Of a stretch of 64,000 bases of DNA, positions 43,923 through 52,513 are shown piece after piece. Numbering within the stretch: the stretch's first letter is position 1; each line of letters begins with the position of its first letter. Both the position numbers and the translations under genes were made by a program. The notes beneath the pieces are model-generated. The model did not search any database. It was not told the DNA's origin and saw nothing but the letters and a program-made list of their open reading frames with translations. Source of the DNA: Novosphingobium kaempferiae (GTDB taxonomy: Bacteria > Pseudomonadota > Alphaproteobacteria > Sphingomonadales > Sphingomonadaceae). The stretch spans positions 62,001-126,000 of the forward strand of contig NZ_CP089301.1 of assembly GCF_021227995.1 (NCBI RefSeq), written 5' to 3'.

Positions 43923-44666
43923 ATGGACGAACAACCCCCACTCTTCGACGAACGCCCCGCCCGTCTGGGCGAAACGCGCCCTGTGTCCGACTTCGGCAAT
44001 GATCCGAGCGGCCATAGAAACCGACTGAGAAAACGACTGCTCGATGGTGGAGATGAGGCTTTGGGTGACCATGAAGTCATCGAACTGCTTCTAATGCAGG
44101 CCATTCGACGCCGCGACGTAAAACCGCTGGCCCGCAGCCTCATCCAACGATTCGGATCGCTGGCCGGCGTGCTGCAGGTGGATACGCGCACGCTCGCGGC
44201 CCACCCTGACATGGGCGAGGCGACTGCCGCCGCGCTGCGCGTCGTCACCGTCGCCGCCACCCGCATGGCGCGCCAGAAGGTGCGCGAGGCGCCGGTGCTG
44301 TCGTCGTGGAATGCTCTCATCGACTACCTGACGATCGACATGGCGCACCTCACTGTCGAGCGCGTGCGGGTGCTCTATCTCAATGCACGCAACATGCTGA
44401 TCCTCGACGACCTTGTCGGCGAAGGCTCCATCGACGAGGCCGCCATCCACACGCGCGAGGTCATCCGCCGCGCATTGGATGTTGGCGCGACGGCGCTGAT
44501 CCTGGTCCACAACCATCCCTCGGGCTCCCCCCAGCCGAGCCGGGCCGATATCGACATCACCAACCGCATCGCCGAGGCCGGGCGGCTGCTGGGCGTTACC
44601 GTCCACGACCATGTCGTGATCGGGCGCGAGGGGCACGTTTCGCTGCGCGCCAAGGGGCTCATTTGA
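43923..44666 (+). CDS. radC: RadC family JAB/MPN-domain protein
   Basis: This 247-residue protein has an N-terminal helix-hairpin-helix-like region (about 20-110) followed by a JAMM metalloprotease-like core: HTREVIRRAL, then HNHPSGSPQPSRADIDIT with the His-x-His and Asp zinc ligands. Despite the name, no DNA repair role is proven. ATG 43923 is chosen over TTG 43908. It is divergent from ydbH with 53 bases between starts. Confidence 0.93.
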   Translation: MDEQPPLFDERPARLGETRPVSDFGNDPSGHRNRLRKRLLDGGDEALGDHEVIELLLMQAIRRRDVKPLARSLIQRFGSLAGVLQVDTRTLAAHPDMGEATAAALRVVTVAATRMARQKVREAPVLSSWNALIDYLTIDMAHLTVERVRVLYLNARNMLILDDLVGEGSIDEAAIHTREVIRRALDVGATALILVHNHPSGSPQPSRADIDITNRIAEAGRLLGVTVHDHVVIGREGHVSLRAKGLI

Positions 44667-44670
44667 AGCC

Positions 44671-45426
44671 ATGTGCGTCGCTGCCGTGGCATGGGATGCC
44701 CACCCCGACTGGCTGCTCATCGTCGCCGGCAACCGTGACGAGTATCACGCACGTCCCGCAGCCGCGCTGTCGCGCTGGCCGGATGGAACCATCGCCGGAA
44801 AGGATCTGACCGGCGGCGGCACCTGGCTGGGCGTGAACGAGCAAGGGCGTTTCGCACTCGTCACCAATTACCGCGTCCCGGAAGGGCCGCAACCGGGCCG
44901 CCCCTCACGCGGCAAGCTGGTCACGGACCTTCTGGGCGGCATCGCGCCGGCACGCCTGATCGAACCCATGGCGGCGATGAACCCGTTCAATCTGATCCTC
45001 GCCGATCAGAGGGAGGCGTGGTTCCTGACCAACCACCCCGACGTCGAGCTGCGCCGCCTGCAACTCGGCATCCATGGGCTCTCAAACGGTGGTTTCGACG
45101 TGCCTTGGCCAAAAACCTTGCAAGTCGAACACGCCATCGAGGATTGGCTGGCGCGCGGCGATCCCGATTGCGCCGCGCTACTGGAGGCGTTGCGCGACGA
45201 CACGCCGACACCGGCACCCGAGCGTCCGGGACTCGGCCCGGAACCGCGCTTCGCCCCGGTATTCGTCCGAGACGCCATATACGGCACGCGTTGCAGTACT
45301 GTAATTCGTATAGACAGGCGCGGCAGTGGATCGATAGTTGAGCGCAGCTTCGATTACACAGGAGCGGAGATCGGAGTGGTTCATTTGAACTTCGATTGGC
45401 CGACGAGTTCAGCCGACATCAAGTGA
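44671..45426 (+). CDS. NRDE / TANGO2 family protein
   Basis: This 251-residue protein begins MCVAAVAW with a Cys2 that could become the N-terminal nucleophile after Met removal, and carries the namesake AGNRDEYHARP at residues 19-29. GGGTWLGVNEQGRFALVTNYR is a further family block. Eukaryotic TANGO2 is linked to lipid and haem handling; the bacterial role is unknown. It follows radC by 4 bases and is probably co-transcribed. Confidence 0.92.
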   Translation: MCVAAVAWDAHPDWLLIVAGNRDEYHARPAAALSRWPDGTIAGKDLTGGGTWLGVNEQGRFALVTNYRVPEGPQPGRPSRGKLVTDLLGGIAPARLIEPMAAMNPFNLILADQREAWFLTNHPDVELRRLQLGIHGLSNGGFDVPWPKTLQVEHAIEDWLARGDPDCAALLEALRDDTPTPAPERPGLGPEPRFAPVFVRDAIYGTRCSTVIRIDRRGSGSIVERSFDYTGAEIGVVHLNFDWPTSSADIK

Positions 45427-45662
45427 AATCTGAGGAACGACGCCCCGGTGGATCGCGGACGCGAACTGCCTCGCCGTGCGCAATGGAAGCAGCGCCAGAC
45501 ACATTTCCTTACATTTCTCTATTTTTTACAACAACGTAGATTTTTCGTAGATTTACGTATCCGCTCTGTTAACGGCCGTTAGCAGAGCGCGCTAACCGAT
45601 GCGTTTCACATAAACCGATGGGCAGAGGAGAATATTTCTACGCAACAATCGGGGAATGTTTC
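45427..45662. other. AT-rich intergenic region
   Basis: These 236 bases are markedly richer in A and T than the window. They include a T-run (ctattttttacaacaacg), a tandem CGTAGATTT (45536 and 45546 area) and the palindrome at 45563-45588. It is the probable promoter region of the SGNH lipoprotein gene and may mark acquired DNA. Confidence 0.6.
45563..45588. promoter_or_regulatory. 26-bp near-perfect palindrome (possible operator)
   Basis: GCTCTGTTAACGG faces CCGTTAGCAGAGC with a single mismatched pair, centred on AACGGCCGTT. It lies 75 bases upstream of the lipoprotein start in AT-rich DNA with no T-run after it, so an operator for a dimeric regulator is more likely than a terminator. No regulator gene adjoins it. 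Confidence 0.5.
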
Positions 45663-47014
45663 GTGAAAAATCGTCTCAGTATAATGCTGCTTCCACTTCC
45701 TTTGTTTCTTGCATCGTGCGGAGGTGATGATCCCACGGCGAGCACCCCGACACCGGCACCTACCGCTGCTCCAACACCGGCCCCGACGCCAGCTCCTACA
45801 CCTGCCCCGACTCCGACACCGACTCCGACACCGGCGCCCACTTCCGTGGTGGATCGCTTCAAAGCCGCCATGGCCACCGGCGCTCCGCGCAAAGTTGTCT
45901 CACTGGCCGTGCAGGCCACCTACTCTTCGACCAGCACGTATGTAGGTGGAGTGACCGTTCAGCCAGATGATCCGCGCATTTTCCTGCTTGGAGGCAAAGC
46001 TCAGAAGGGCACGAGTTACCCATCCTCGACCGCCGTGATCGGCCAAGGCCGGACGAACGGCGACCCCACGGTCATGTCCGGAAAGGGGTTGTCCGAATAC
46101 CGCAGCGGCGTGAACAACGGCTTCGAGTTTACTTTGCCGGCCAATCAGAACGAATTCGAAGCCGTAGTGTTTCGCGATGGGATCAATGCACCGATCCAGC
46201 TCGAAGTCGATGGCGCGTTCGCGTCCAATCAAGGGTTCGACAGCGGGTGGTCGCTGAATACGACATTCGTCTATGCCAAGTTTGCGCTGCCTGCCTCCTC
46301 GAAGGCGCGTCGCATCCGAATCACCACGGGATGGCGATCGTTCGCCGGGCTCCGCCTGCCTTCCGGCGCGACGATCGACCCTGTGCCGACACGCGCGACC
46401 CCGTTCAATCTCGTGTTTCAGGGCGACAGCATAACTGCGGGATCAGTGGCGACCCAGGTGATCTATACGTGGCCGATGCAGGCCGCGTATCGCCTCGGTA
46501 TCGACAACCCGATCATCGTCGGCGTTGGCGGTTCCGGTTACCTCGCCCGGTTCCCCAAAGCTACCGGATACAACTTCCGCGAACTCTGGATGACGTTCTC
46601 AAGGCAATCAACGGCAGCCCGCCCGACGCCGTTGTCGTTGCAGGCGGCATCAATGATTGCGGAACGGTGGCAAGCGCGGCGGGGATGCCGGTGCAGGATG
46701 TCGGCGATGAAGCCCTGAAGTACTTCCAGGCCCTGCGCGCCGGAGCGCCCAACATGCTCATCATCGTGCTCGGCCCATTCACTGACTGGAACAACGCCGA
46801 GTACTCCAGCCACCTCACGTCCTGCCGCAATGCCATATTCGCATCGGCTGCCAAGGTGTCGGGCACCTACACCGTGGACGTATCCGACTGGGTAAGCCTG
46901 GCAAACCGCGATCAGGTCTTCCTCACGACCAAGAATGGCCCGCACCCGATCGACAGCGGGCATGAAATTTACGGCAAACGCGCCGCCGACGCGATCCGGG
47001 CGCTGTTCCCCTGA
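45663..47014 (+). pseudogene. SGNH/GDSL-hydrolase lipoprotein interrupted by a frameshift
   Basis: The gene starts at GTG 45663 (GGGG upstream) with a lipobox (LFLASC), a (PTPA)n linker (about residues 27-58) and an unclassified beta domain, then block I FQGDSITAG of SGNH hydrolases. The first frame ends at 46718. Near 46585 the continuation moves to another frame, which carries block III GGINDCG and the catalytic block V HPIDSGHEIYG and ends at 47014. A single lost C in the run GAACTC(C)TGGATG would restore E-L-L-D-D-V. Either a recent mutation or a sequencing error. The intact product would be a surface esterase or acetyl-glycan hydrolase. Confidence 0.85.
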
Positions 47015-47046
47015 GGTCGATATTCGACTCATTCTCTTGCGTTTAA

Positions 47047-47072
47047 GCGGGTGCCGCCCTAGCGGCACCCGC
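47047..47072. terminator. Hairpin between SGNH gene and purB
   Basis: GCGGGTGCCGC and GCGGCACCCGC form a perfect 11-bp stem with a CCTA loop, 33 bases after the SGNH stop. A T-run is lacking on the plus side. It ends 22 bases before the purB start, so it may also lie in the purB leader. Confidence 0.6.
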
Positions 47073-47093
47073 GCTGCTTAGAAGGAGTCGAAC

Positions 47094-48404
47094 ATGGTCC
47101 CCCGCTACGCCCGCCCCGCGATGACCGCGATCTGGGAACCCGAAGCGCGCTATCGCATCTGGTTCGAGATCGAGGCTCACGCCGCCGTGAAGATGGGCGA
47201 GATGGGCACCGTGCCTGCATCCGCCGGCAAGGCCCTGTGGGACTGGTGGGCGACCAATCCGAAGATCGACGTCGCCGCAATCGACGCCATCGAGGCCGTC
47301 ACCAAGCACGACGTCATCGCCTTCCTTGACTGGGTGGCCCAGCAGGTCGGCCCCGAAGCGCGCTTCATGCATCAGGGCATGACCAGCTCCGACGTGCTCG
47401 ACACCACGCTGAACGTCCAGCTGGTCAAGGCCGCCGACATCCTGCTCGAAGACCTCGACGCCCTGCTCGCCGCCATCAAGCGCCGCGCCGAGGAGCACAA
47501 GTACACGCCGACCATCGGCCGCAGCCACGGTATCCACGCCGAGCCCGTCACCTTCGGCCTCAAGCTCGCCGAAGCCTATGCCGAGTTCAGCCGCTGCAAG
47601 AAGCGCCTGCTCGCCGCGCGCGAGGAAGTCGCCACCTGCGCGATCTCGGGCGCCGTCGGCACCTTCGCCAACACCGACCCGGCGGTGGAACAGTACGTCG
47701 CCGACAAGCTCGGTCTCGAGATCGAGCCGGTCTCCACGCAGGTCATCCCGCGTGATCGGCATGCGATGTTCTTCGCGGTACTGGGCGTCATCGCCAGCTC
47801 GATCGAGCGCCTTGCCGTCGAAGTCCGTCACCTTCAGCGCACCGAAGTTCTGGAAGCCGAGGAATACTTCTCGCCCGGCCAGAAGGGCTCGTCGGCGATG
47901 CCGCACAAGCGCAACCCGGTGCTGACCGAGAACCTGACCGGCCTCGCCCGCGTGGTCCGCTCCGCCGTCGTCCCGGCCATGGAGAACGTGGCGCTCTGGC
48001 ACGAGCGCGACATCTCGCACTCTTCGGTCGAGCGCTTCATCGGCCCCGACGCGACGATCACCCTCGACTTCGCGCTGGCGCGCCTGACCGGCGTGATCGA
48101 CAAGCTGCTGATCTACCCCGAGCGCATGCAGAAGAACCTCGACCGCATGGGCGGCCTCGTCCACTCGCAGCGCGTGCTGCTGGCGCTGACGCAGGCGGGC
48201 CTGACCCGCGACGAGAGCTACCGCCTCGTCCAGCGCAACGCGATGAAGGTGTGGGAATCGGACGGCCAGCTTTCGCTGCTCGAGCTGCTCAAGGCGGACC
48301 CCGAAGTCGCCGCCGCCCTGCCTGCCGAGGTGATCGAGGACAAGTTCAACCTCGACTACCACTACAAGCACGTCGACACGATCTTCAACCGCGTCTTCGG
48401 CTGA
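47094..48404 (+). CDS. purB: Adenylosuccinate lyase
   Basis: This 436-residue enzyme cleaves SAICAR and adenylosuccinate in purine synthesis. The fumarase/ASL superfamily signature SSAMPHKRNP is at about residues 264-273; the TSSDVLDTTLNVQL and GRSHGIHAEP blocks carry the catalytic histidine region. ATG 47094 has AAGGAG at good spacing. Stand-alone here, followed by a hairpin. Confidence 0.97.
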   Translation: MVPRYARPAMTAIWEPEARYRIWFEIEAHAAVKMGEMGTVPASAGKALWDWWATNPKIDVAAIDAIEAVTKHDVIAFLDWVAQQVGPEARFMHQGMTSSDVLDTTLNVQLVKAADILLEDLDALLAAIKRRAEEHKYTPTIGRSHGIHAEPVTFGLKLAEAYAEFSRCKKRLLAAREEVATCAISGAVGTFANTDPAVEQYVADKLGLEIEPVSTQVIPRDRHAMFFAVLGVIASSIERLAVEVRHLQRTEVLEAEEYFSPGQKGSSAMPHKRNPVLTENLTGLARVVRSAVVPAMENVALWHERDISHSSVERFIGPDATITLDFALARLTGVIDKLLIYPERMQKNLDRMGGLVHSQRVLLALTQAGLTRDESYRLVQRNAMKVWESDGQLSLLELLKADPEVAAALPAEVIEDKFNLDYHYKHVDTIFNRVFG

Positions 48405-48410
48405 TTTTCG

Positions 48411-48441
48411 CCGTGGTCCCGGACCCGCTCCGGGACCACGG
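48411..48441 (+). terminator. Hairpin after purB
   Basis: CCGTGGTCCCGGA pairs with TCCGGGACCACGG over a five-base loop, six bases past the purB stop. There is no T-run, so efficiency as a terminator is doubtful; the strong stem would at least protect the transcript 3' end. Confidence 0.5.
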
Positions 48442-48511
48442 CAAGCCCCTTCCCATGCTCGGTATTCCCGCCTAGCATCGCCCGCTCCCGCGGGGGGAAG
48501 CAGGAGGAACA

Positions 48512-48844
48512 ATGCAGGTCATCCGCACCATTGCGTGGATCGTGCTCACGGCCGTACTCGTCGCGTTCATCGCGATGAACTGGACCAAGGTGCCGGTGAA
48601 TTTCTGGCCTTTGTCGGACGGCAACTACATCCACTTCGAATGGCCGGTCGGCGTCGTCGCGCTACTGTTCTTCGGGCTCGGCATGCTGCCCGTCTGGGCT
48701 TACCTGCGCGCGGTGCGCTGGAGGCTCAACCGCCGCATCGCCAGCCTCGAAAATTCGCTGCGCGCCACGTCCGCGCCGTCACTCGCCACCCCGGAGCCGG
48801 TCGTCACGCCGCTCGAAACGCCGTCGGAAATCGAGAAATCATGA
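48512..48844 (+). CDS. LapA-domain (DUF1049) membrane protein
   Basis: This 110-residue protein has two membrane helices (about 5-23 and 43-66) joined by VNFWPLSDGNYIHFEWPVG, then a cytoplasmic helix and a Pro/Thr-rich tail. This is the LapA/DUF1049 layout; in E. coli LapA works with LapB in envelope lipopolysaccharide control, but whether this one does is unknown. Its stop overlaps pyrF (ATGA), a linkage common in alphaproteobacteria. GGAGGA precedes the start. Confidence 0.85.
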   Translation: MQVIRTIAWIVLTAVLVAFIAMNWTKVPVNFWPLSDGNYIHFEWPVGVVALLFFGLGMLPVWAYLRAVRWRLNRRIASLENSLRATSAPSLATPEPVVTPLETPSEIEKS

Positions 48845-49518
48845 ACCACAATCCCGTCTACCTCGCCCTCGACCTCCCCCGTCTGGACGCCGCCGAGGCG
48901 CTGGCACGCAAGGTTGCGGGGCACGTCGGCGGGATCAAGCTGGGCCTCGAATTCTTCTGCGCACACGGCCATCACGGCGTCCACGAACTGCACAAGGTCG
49001 GCCTGCCGATCTTCCTCGACCTCAAGCTGCACGACATCCCCAACACCGTGGCGGGCGCGATGCAGGCGATCCACGTTCTCCAGCCCTCCATCGTCACCGT
49101 CCATGCCGCAGGCGGACGCGCGATGATGGAAGACGCCAAGGCCGCCGCCGGAGAGAACTGCAAGGTCGTGGCCGTCACCGTACTCACCAGCCTCGACGGC
49201 GATGACCTCAACGCCATCGGCGTCGGCGCCAACCCTTTCGACCAGGCGCTGCGCCTCGCCGACCTCGCCCACTCCGCGGGCCTCGACGGCATCGTCTGCT
49301 CCGGCCACGAAGTCGGCGCGGTCCACAAGCAATGGAAGGACGGCTACTTCGTCGTGCCCGGCCTGCGCCCGGCAGACGGCAAGGTCGGCGACCAGAAGCG
49401 CACCGTCACCCCTCGCGAAGCCCGTGACGCGGGCGCCAGCGTGCTCGTGATCGGGCGCCCGATCAGTCGCGCCGAGGATCCGCTCGCTGCTGCACGGGCG
49501 ATCGAGGCCACTCTCTAA
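48841..49518 (+). CDS. pyrF: Orotidine 5'-phosphate decarboxylase
   Basis: This 225-residue TIM-barrel enzyme makes UMP. The catalytic Asp60, Lys62 and Asp65 are in FLDLKLHDIPNT; the phosphate-binding GRPISRAEDP is near the end. ATG 48841 overlaps the lapA-like stop by four bases. In relatives trpF follows; here two unrelated genes intervene. Confidence 0.97.
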   Translation: MNHNPVYLALDLPRLDAAEALARKVAGHVGGIKLGLEFFCAHGHHGVHELHKVGLPIFLDLKLHDIPNTVAGAMQAIHVLQPSIVTVHAAGGRAMMEDAKAAAGENCKVVAVTVLTSLDGDDLNAIGVGANPFDQALRLADLAHSAGLDGIVCSGHEVGAVHKQWKDGYFVVPGLRPADGKVGDQKRTVTPREARDAGASVLVIGRPISRAEDPLAAARAIEATL

Positions 49519-49808
49519 GAAGAAAAGGGAAATCTGGGGCCATTGCCCCAGACCCCGGACTGTCGGCGTTGCGCGCGCAGTTGCGTCACGCCTGGATTGC
49601 GCCGCAGGCAATCTGTCTCCCGACGCATCGTCAGCGCATGACGAAGCCGCGCGCGTGACTTCGACGGTCTACGGGGTGCAGGGGTGGTAAACCCCTCCCG
49701 TCACGCTGCCTTTCACCTTAACCACAGCACACTTCACCGTTCAGCCCTTCGCAACCTCCCGAAAGCCAGATCGTTGGCATCGAACAACCCCCGGGAGTGC
49801 GACCCCAC
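49519..49808. other. Intergenic region after pyrF
   Basis: These 290 bases have no gene that I can support. A hairpin TCTGGGGC..GCCCCAGA at 49533-49551, 14 bases past pyrF, may end its transcript. The SIMPL gene's GGGAG lies at the right end. Nothing else is recognisable. Confidence 0.5.
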
Positions 49809-50552
49809 ATGAAGACCCTGAGCCTGCTTGCCGCCACCGCCATGGCCGCGTCCGCCCCTGCCGCCTTCGCGCAGCAGGCCCCCGCGCCCGCCATCGAGGC
49901 GGGGCACACGATGCTGACCGTCACCGCGCAGGGTTCCTCCACGCGCGAGCCCGACCTTGCCAGCTACAGCGCGGGCGTGACCACGCAGGGCGCCACCGCC
50001 AGCGAGGCGCTTTCGGCCAATTCGGCGCAGATGACCAAGGTCATCGCCGCGCTGAAGAAGGCGGGCATCGCCGACAAGGACGTGCAGACCAGCAACCTCA
50101 GCGTCAGCCCGGTCTACGCCCAGCCCAAGCGCCTGCCTGACGGCAACTACGAGGACGGCCCGCAAAAGATCGTCGGCTACCAGACGAACAACACCGTCTC
50201 GGTCCGCCAGCGCAAGCTGGGCGACATGGGCAAGGTCATCGACGCACTGGTGACGGCGGGTGCAAACCAGGTGAACGGCCCGAACTTCCAGCTTTCCGAG
50301 CCGGAGGCGGCGATGGACGAGGCCCGTGTCGAGGCGATGAAGTCCGCCCGCACCCGCGCCGACCTTTATGCCAAGGCATCGGGCCTTCGCGTCGCACGCA
50401 TCGTCTCGATCAGCGAAAGCGGCGGTTATTCGCCGCAGCCGGTGATGTACGTGCGCAAGGCCGCGATGGACATGGCCGCCGCCCCGCCGGTCGCCGCCGG
50501 CGAGCTTGAGATGAACGTCAACGTGACCGTGCAGTTCGAACTCGCGCCCTAA
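49809..50552 (+). CDS. SIMPL domain (DUF541) periplasmic protein
   Basis: This 247-residue protein has a signal peptide (MKTLSLLAATAMAASAPAAFA) followed by a SIMPL domain: LTVTAQGSSTREPDLASYSAGV opens it, and DVQTSNLSVSPVY and VGYQTNNTVSVR are typical. Family members (BP26/OMP28 type) form periplasmic or outer-membrane-associated oligomers of uncertain role. ATG 49809 is chosen over a GTG four codons upstream. It converges on the DUF4019 gene with a 4-base overlap of stops. Confidence 0.9.
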   Translation: MKTLSLLAATAMAASAPAAFAQQAPAPAIEAGHTMLTVTAQGSSTREPDLASYSAGVTTQGATASEALSANSAQMTKVIAALKKAGIADKDVQTSNLSVSPVYAQPKRLPDGNYEDGPQKIVGYQTNNTVSVRQRKLGDMGKVIDALVTAGANQVNGPNFQLSEPEAAMDEARVEAMKSARTRADLYAKASGLRVARIVSISESGGYSPQPVMYVRKAAMDMAAAPPVAAGELEMNVNVTVQFELAP

Positions 50553-50971
50553 TTCACCATCATCTCGTTCGACTGGATATGATAGCCGACAAGCGCGAGC
50601 TTGTCGGCTTCTCCATGTCGGAAGACGAACTGCTCGGTGCCGTGCCCACGCTCGAAGACCGTCTCGTTGGTGACGGTCATGAAGCTGCCGCCGGTGCCCG
50701 AATTGCTGTTCCAGCCGACCTGCTTGCTCGACTTCACGTTGCCCAGCTTGCGATGCACCGCGTCCAGCATGGCCACGAAATCCTTGCGCGTGGTCGCCTC
50801 GCGCATGTCGGGGCCGGTGGCTTCCCAGATCTCCTGCGAGTGCCCTGCGTCGAGTTCGCGGTGGAATTGCACGACTTCCGCATCCGCCTGCCGGATCGAC
50901 TCCTTGATCTCGCACCCGCCGAGCATTGCCGCGGCGGCGATTGGCATTAGATAGCGGCCCAGTCGATTCAC
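50549..50971 (-). CDS. DUF4019 lipoprotein
   Basis: This encodes 140 residues from GTG 50971, giving a short basic start and a lipobox (AAAMLGGC, Cys about residue 20). The body matches DUF4019: ELDAGHSQEIWEATGP, then RKLGNVKSSKQVGW and a late VGYHIQS. Function unknown; probably an envelope lipoprotein. The start is only 50 bases from the divergent trpF start, so the two share a very compact promoter region. Confidence 0.8.
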   Translation of the reverse strand: MNRLGRYLMPIAAAAMLGGCEIKESIRQADAEVVQFHRELDAGHSQEIWEATGPDMREATTRKDFVAMLDAVHRKLGNVKSSKQVGWNSNSGTGGSFMTVTNETVFERGHGTEQFVFRHGEADKLALVGYHIQSNEMMVN

Positions 50972-51021
50972 TTGCGTCCCCTGAACGGTGCGGGACCGCA
51001 GCTTTAGGGCAAGGCGCGCAT

Positions 51022-51666
51022 ATGCCAACAGCGGCGATCAAGATTTGCGGTATCAGCACGGGCGATGCCCTCGAAGCCGCGATCCGCGCGCGCGCCGCGT
51101 ACATCGGCTTGGTTTTCTTCGCGAAGAGCCCCCGCGCGGTCAGCCCGGCCGAAGCGGCACGGTTGTCCGAGCGCGTGGCGGGCCGGATCGGTCGCGTCGG
51201 CCTGTTCGTCGATGCCGACGACGCGCTGCTGGGCGATGCGGTCGGTGCGGCGAAGCTGGATGCCCTGCAACTCCACGGTTCCGAAACGCCCGAGCGAGCC
51301 GCGCAGCTTCGCGCGCGCTTCGGTATTCCGGTGTGGAAGGCGCTCTCGGTCGCCACCGCAGCCGACGTTGCGCGCGCCGATGCCTATGCCGGAGCGGCGG
51401 ACCTCATCCTGTTCGACGCCAAGACGCCCAAGGGCGCCCTGCCGGGCGGCATGGGGCTCAGCTTCGACTGGAGCCTCGTCGCCAACTGGAAGGGACCGCT
51501 GGCCTGGGGCCTCGCCGGAGGGCTGGAGCCCGGCAACGTGGCAGAAGCGATCCGGCTGACCGGCGCGCTGCTGGTGGACACATCCTCCGGCGTGGAAAGC
51601 GCGCCCGGCGTCAAGGACGAGGCCCGCATCGCCGCTTTCTGCGCGGCTGTACGATCTGCCTCATGA
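51022..51666 (+). CDS. trpF: Phosphoribosylanthranilate isomerase
   Basis: This 214-residue TIM-barrel enzyme performs the third step of tryptophan synthesis. The catalytic Cys9 is in IKICGIS, the general acid Asp is in RVGLFVDADD, and phosphate contacts lie in GGLEPGNVAEA and DTSSGVE. It is separated from trpB by a beta-barrel gene on the other strand, unlike the usual contiguous trpFBA. Confidence 0.96.
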   Translation: MPTAAIKICGISTGDALEAAIRARAAYIGLVFFAKSPRAVSPAEAARLSERVAGRIGRVGLFVDADDALLGDAVGAAKLDALQLHGSETPERAAQLRARFGIPVWKALSVATAADVARADAYAGAADLILFDAKTPKGALPGGMGLSFDWSLVANWKGPLAWGLAGGLEPGNVAEAIRLTGALLVDTSSGVESAPGVKDEARIAAFCAAVRSAS

Positions 51667-51669
51667 AGA

Positions 51670-51697
51670 AAGGGGCGGCCCTTCCGGACCGCCCCTT
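51670..51697. terminator. Hairpin between convergent trpF and the beta-barrel gene
   Basis: AAGGGGCGG pairs with CCGCCCCTT around CCCTTCCGGA, three bases past the trpF stop. On the minus strand a TTTCTTC follows the stem. It can serve both convergent genes. Confidence 0.75.
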
Positions 51698-51740
51698 CCC
51701 TGGCTTACGCTGCTGTTACGCAGCGATCAGATCCCTTGGA

Positions 51741-52208
51741 TCAGAACTTGACGCCCACGCCCACGAGGCCACGGTCCGCGTCGGGGGTGTTGTCGCCGAC
51801 CAGCAGGTGCTGGTATTCGGCCTTCACGTAGTAGCGCGAGCCGACGTCCTGCTGGATGCCGCCACCGACGCCCACGGCGCTGTTGCCGTAGCGGGTGTTC
51901 TTCGACTGCCAGTCAGCCAGCGCATAGGCCTTGGTGCCGGGGAGAACCTTGACGCCGACGCGGCCGCCGGCACCCCACGAAACGCGGGTGTTGTCGGTCA
52001 GGATCTTGTCAGCCGAACCCTGCACACCCACGAAAAGCTTGTCGCCCAGGTCGTAGTCGTAGCCTGCAGCGACACCAGCCGTTGCTTCGCTGTCGCTACC
52101 GTTCCAGATCACGCCGCCGCGTGCTTCGACGCGTGCTTCGTTGGCCAGAGCGGGAGTGGCAGCGGCCACGGCAGCAACCGCGGCGAGCGAAACAAGTGCA
52201 ATACGCAT
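51741..52208 (-). CDS. Outer-membrane beta-barrel protein
   Basis: This 155-residue protein has a signal peptide (MRIALVSLAAVAAVAAATPALA) and alternating amphipathic strands ending in GLVGVGVKF with a C-terminal Phe, the assembly signal for outer-membrane barrels. The opening ARVEARGGVIWNGSDSEATAG resembles small OmpA-like/porin-family barrels of eight strands. Transport function is doubtful at this size. GGAG lies 9 bases upstream of ATG 52208. It interrupts the trp cluster. Confidence 0.85.
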   Translation of the reverse strand: MRIALVSLAAVAAVAAATPALANEARVEARGGVIWNGSDSEATAGVAAGYDYDLGDKLFVGVQGSADKILTDNTRVSWGAGGRVGVKVLPGTKAYALADWQSKNTRYGNSAVGVGGGIQQDVGSRYYVKAEYQHLLVGDNTPDADRGLVGVGVKF

Positions 52209-52513
52209 ATTTTATAACTCCAGTATTCCTGCGATCCCGGCCCTCACCGGGAGACCCGCCGCTGGAACCCACCACCTTGCAGCCAGATGAACGGTAAATT
52301 CTTGGAATCGTTCAAAACGTCACAAAACTGCCACTTACGACCACTATGGTGCTTTTGACGCATTCCAGTTGCATTGTTTGCAATTGAATGTCCGTCAGGC
52401 GGTTACCATGCGCATGAAGGCGCGCTCGGTTTTCCGCGCCATTTCATCCAAACTCAGCCCCTGCCCCTAAGGCGGCTGGACAACCGCCAAGGGCTCTGCC
52501 AAGCGCCGGTGTC
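52209..52513. other. Divergent promoter region between the barrel gene and trpB
   Basis: These 305 bases include an AT-richer part (52290-52390) suitable for promoters. A GGCGCG..CGCGCC hairpin followed by ATTTC is at 52419-52444. A 20-codon frame at 52408 has no Trp codon, so it is not a trp leader peptide. I see no clear attenuator. Confidence 0.5.

Noticed and set aside
52408..52470. Possible trp leader peptide before trpB
   Set aside because: The 20-codon frame contains no Trp codon and no paired attenuator stems were found.
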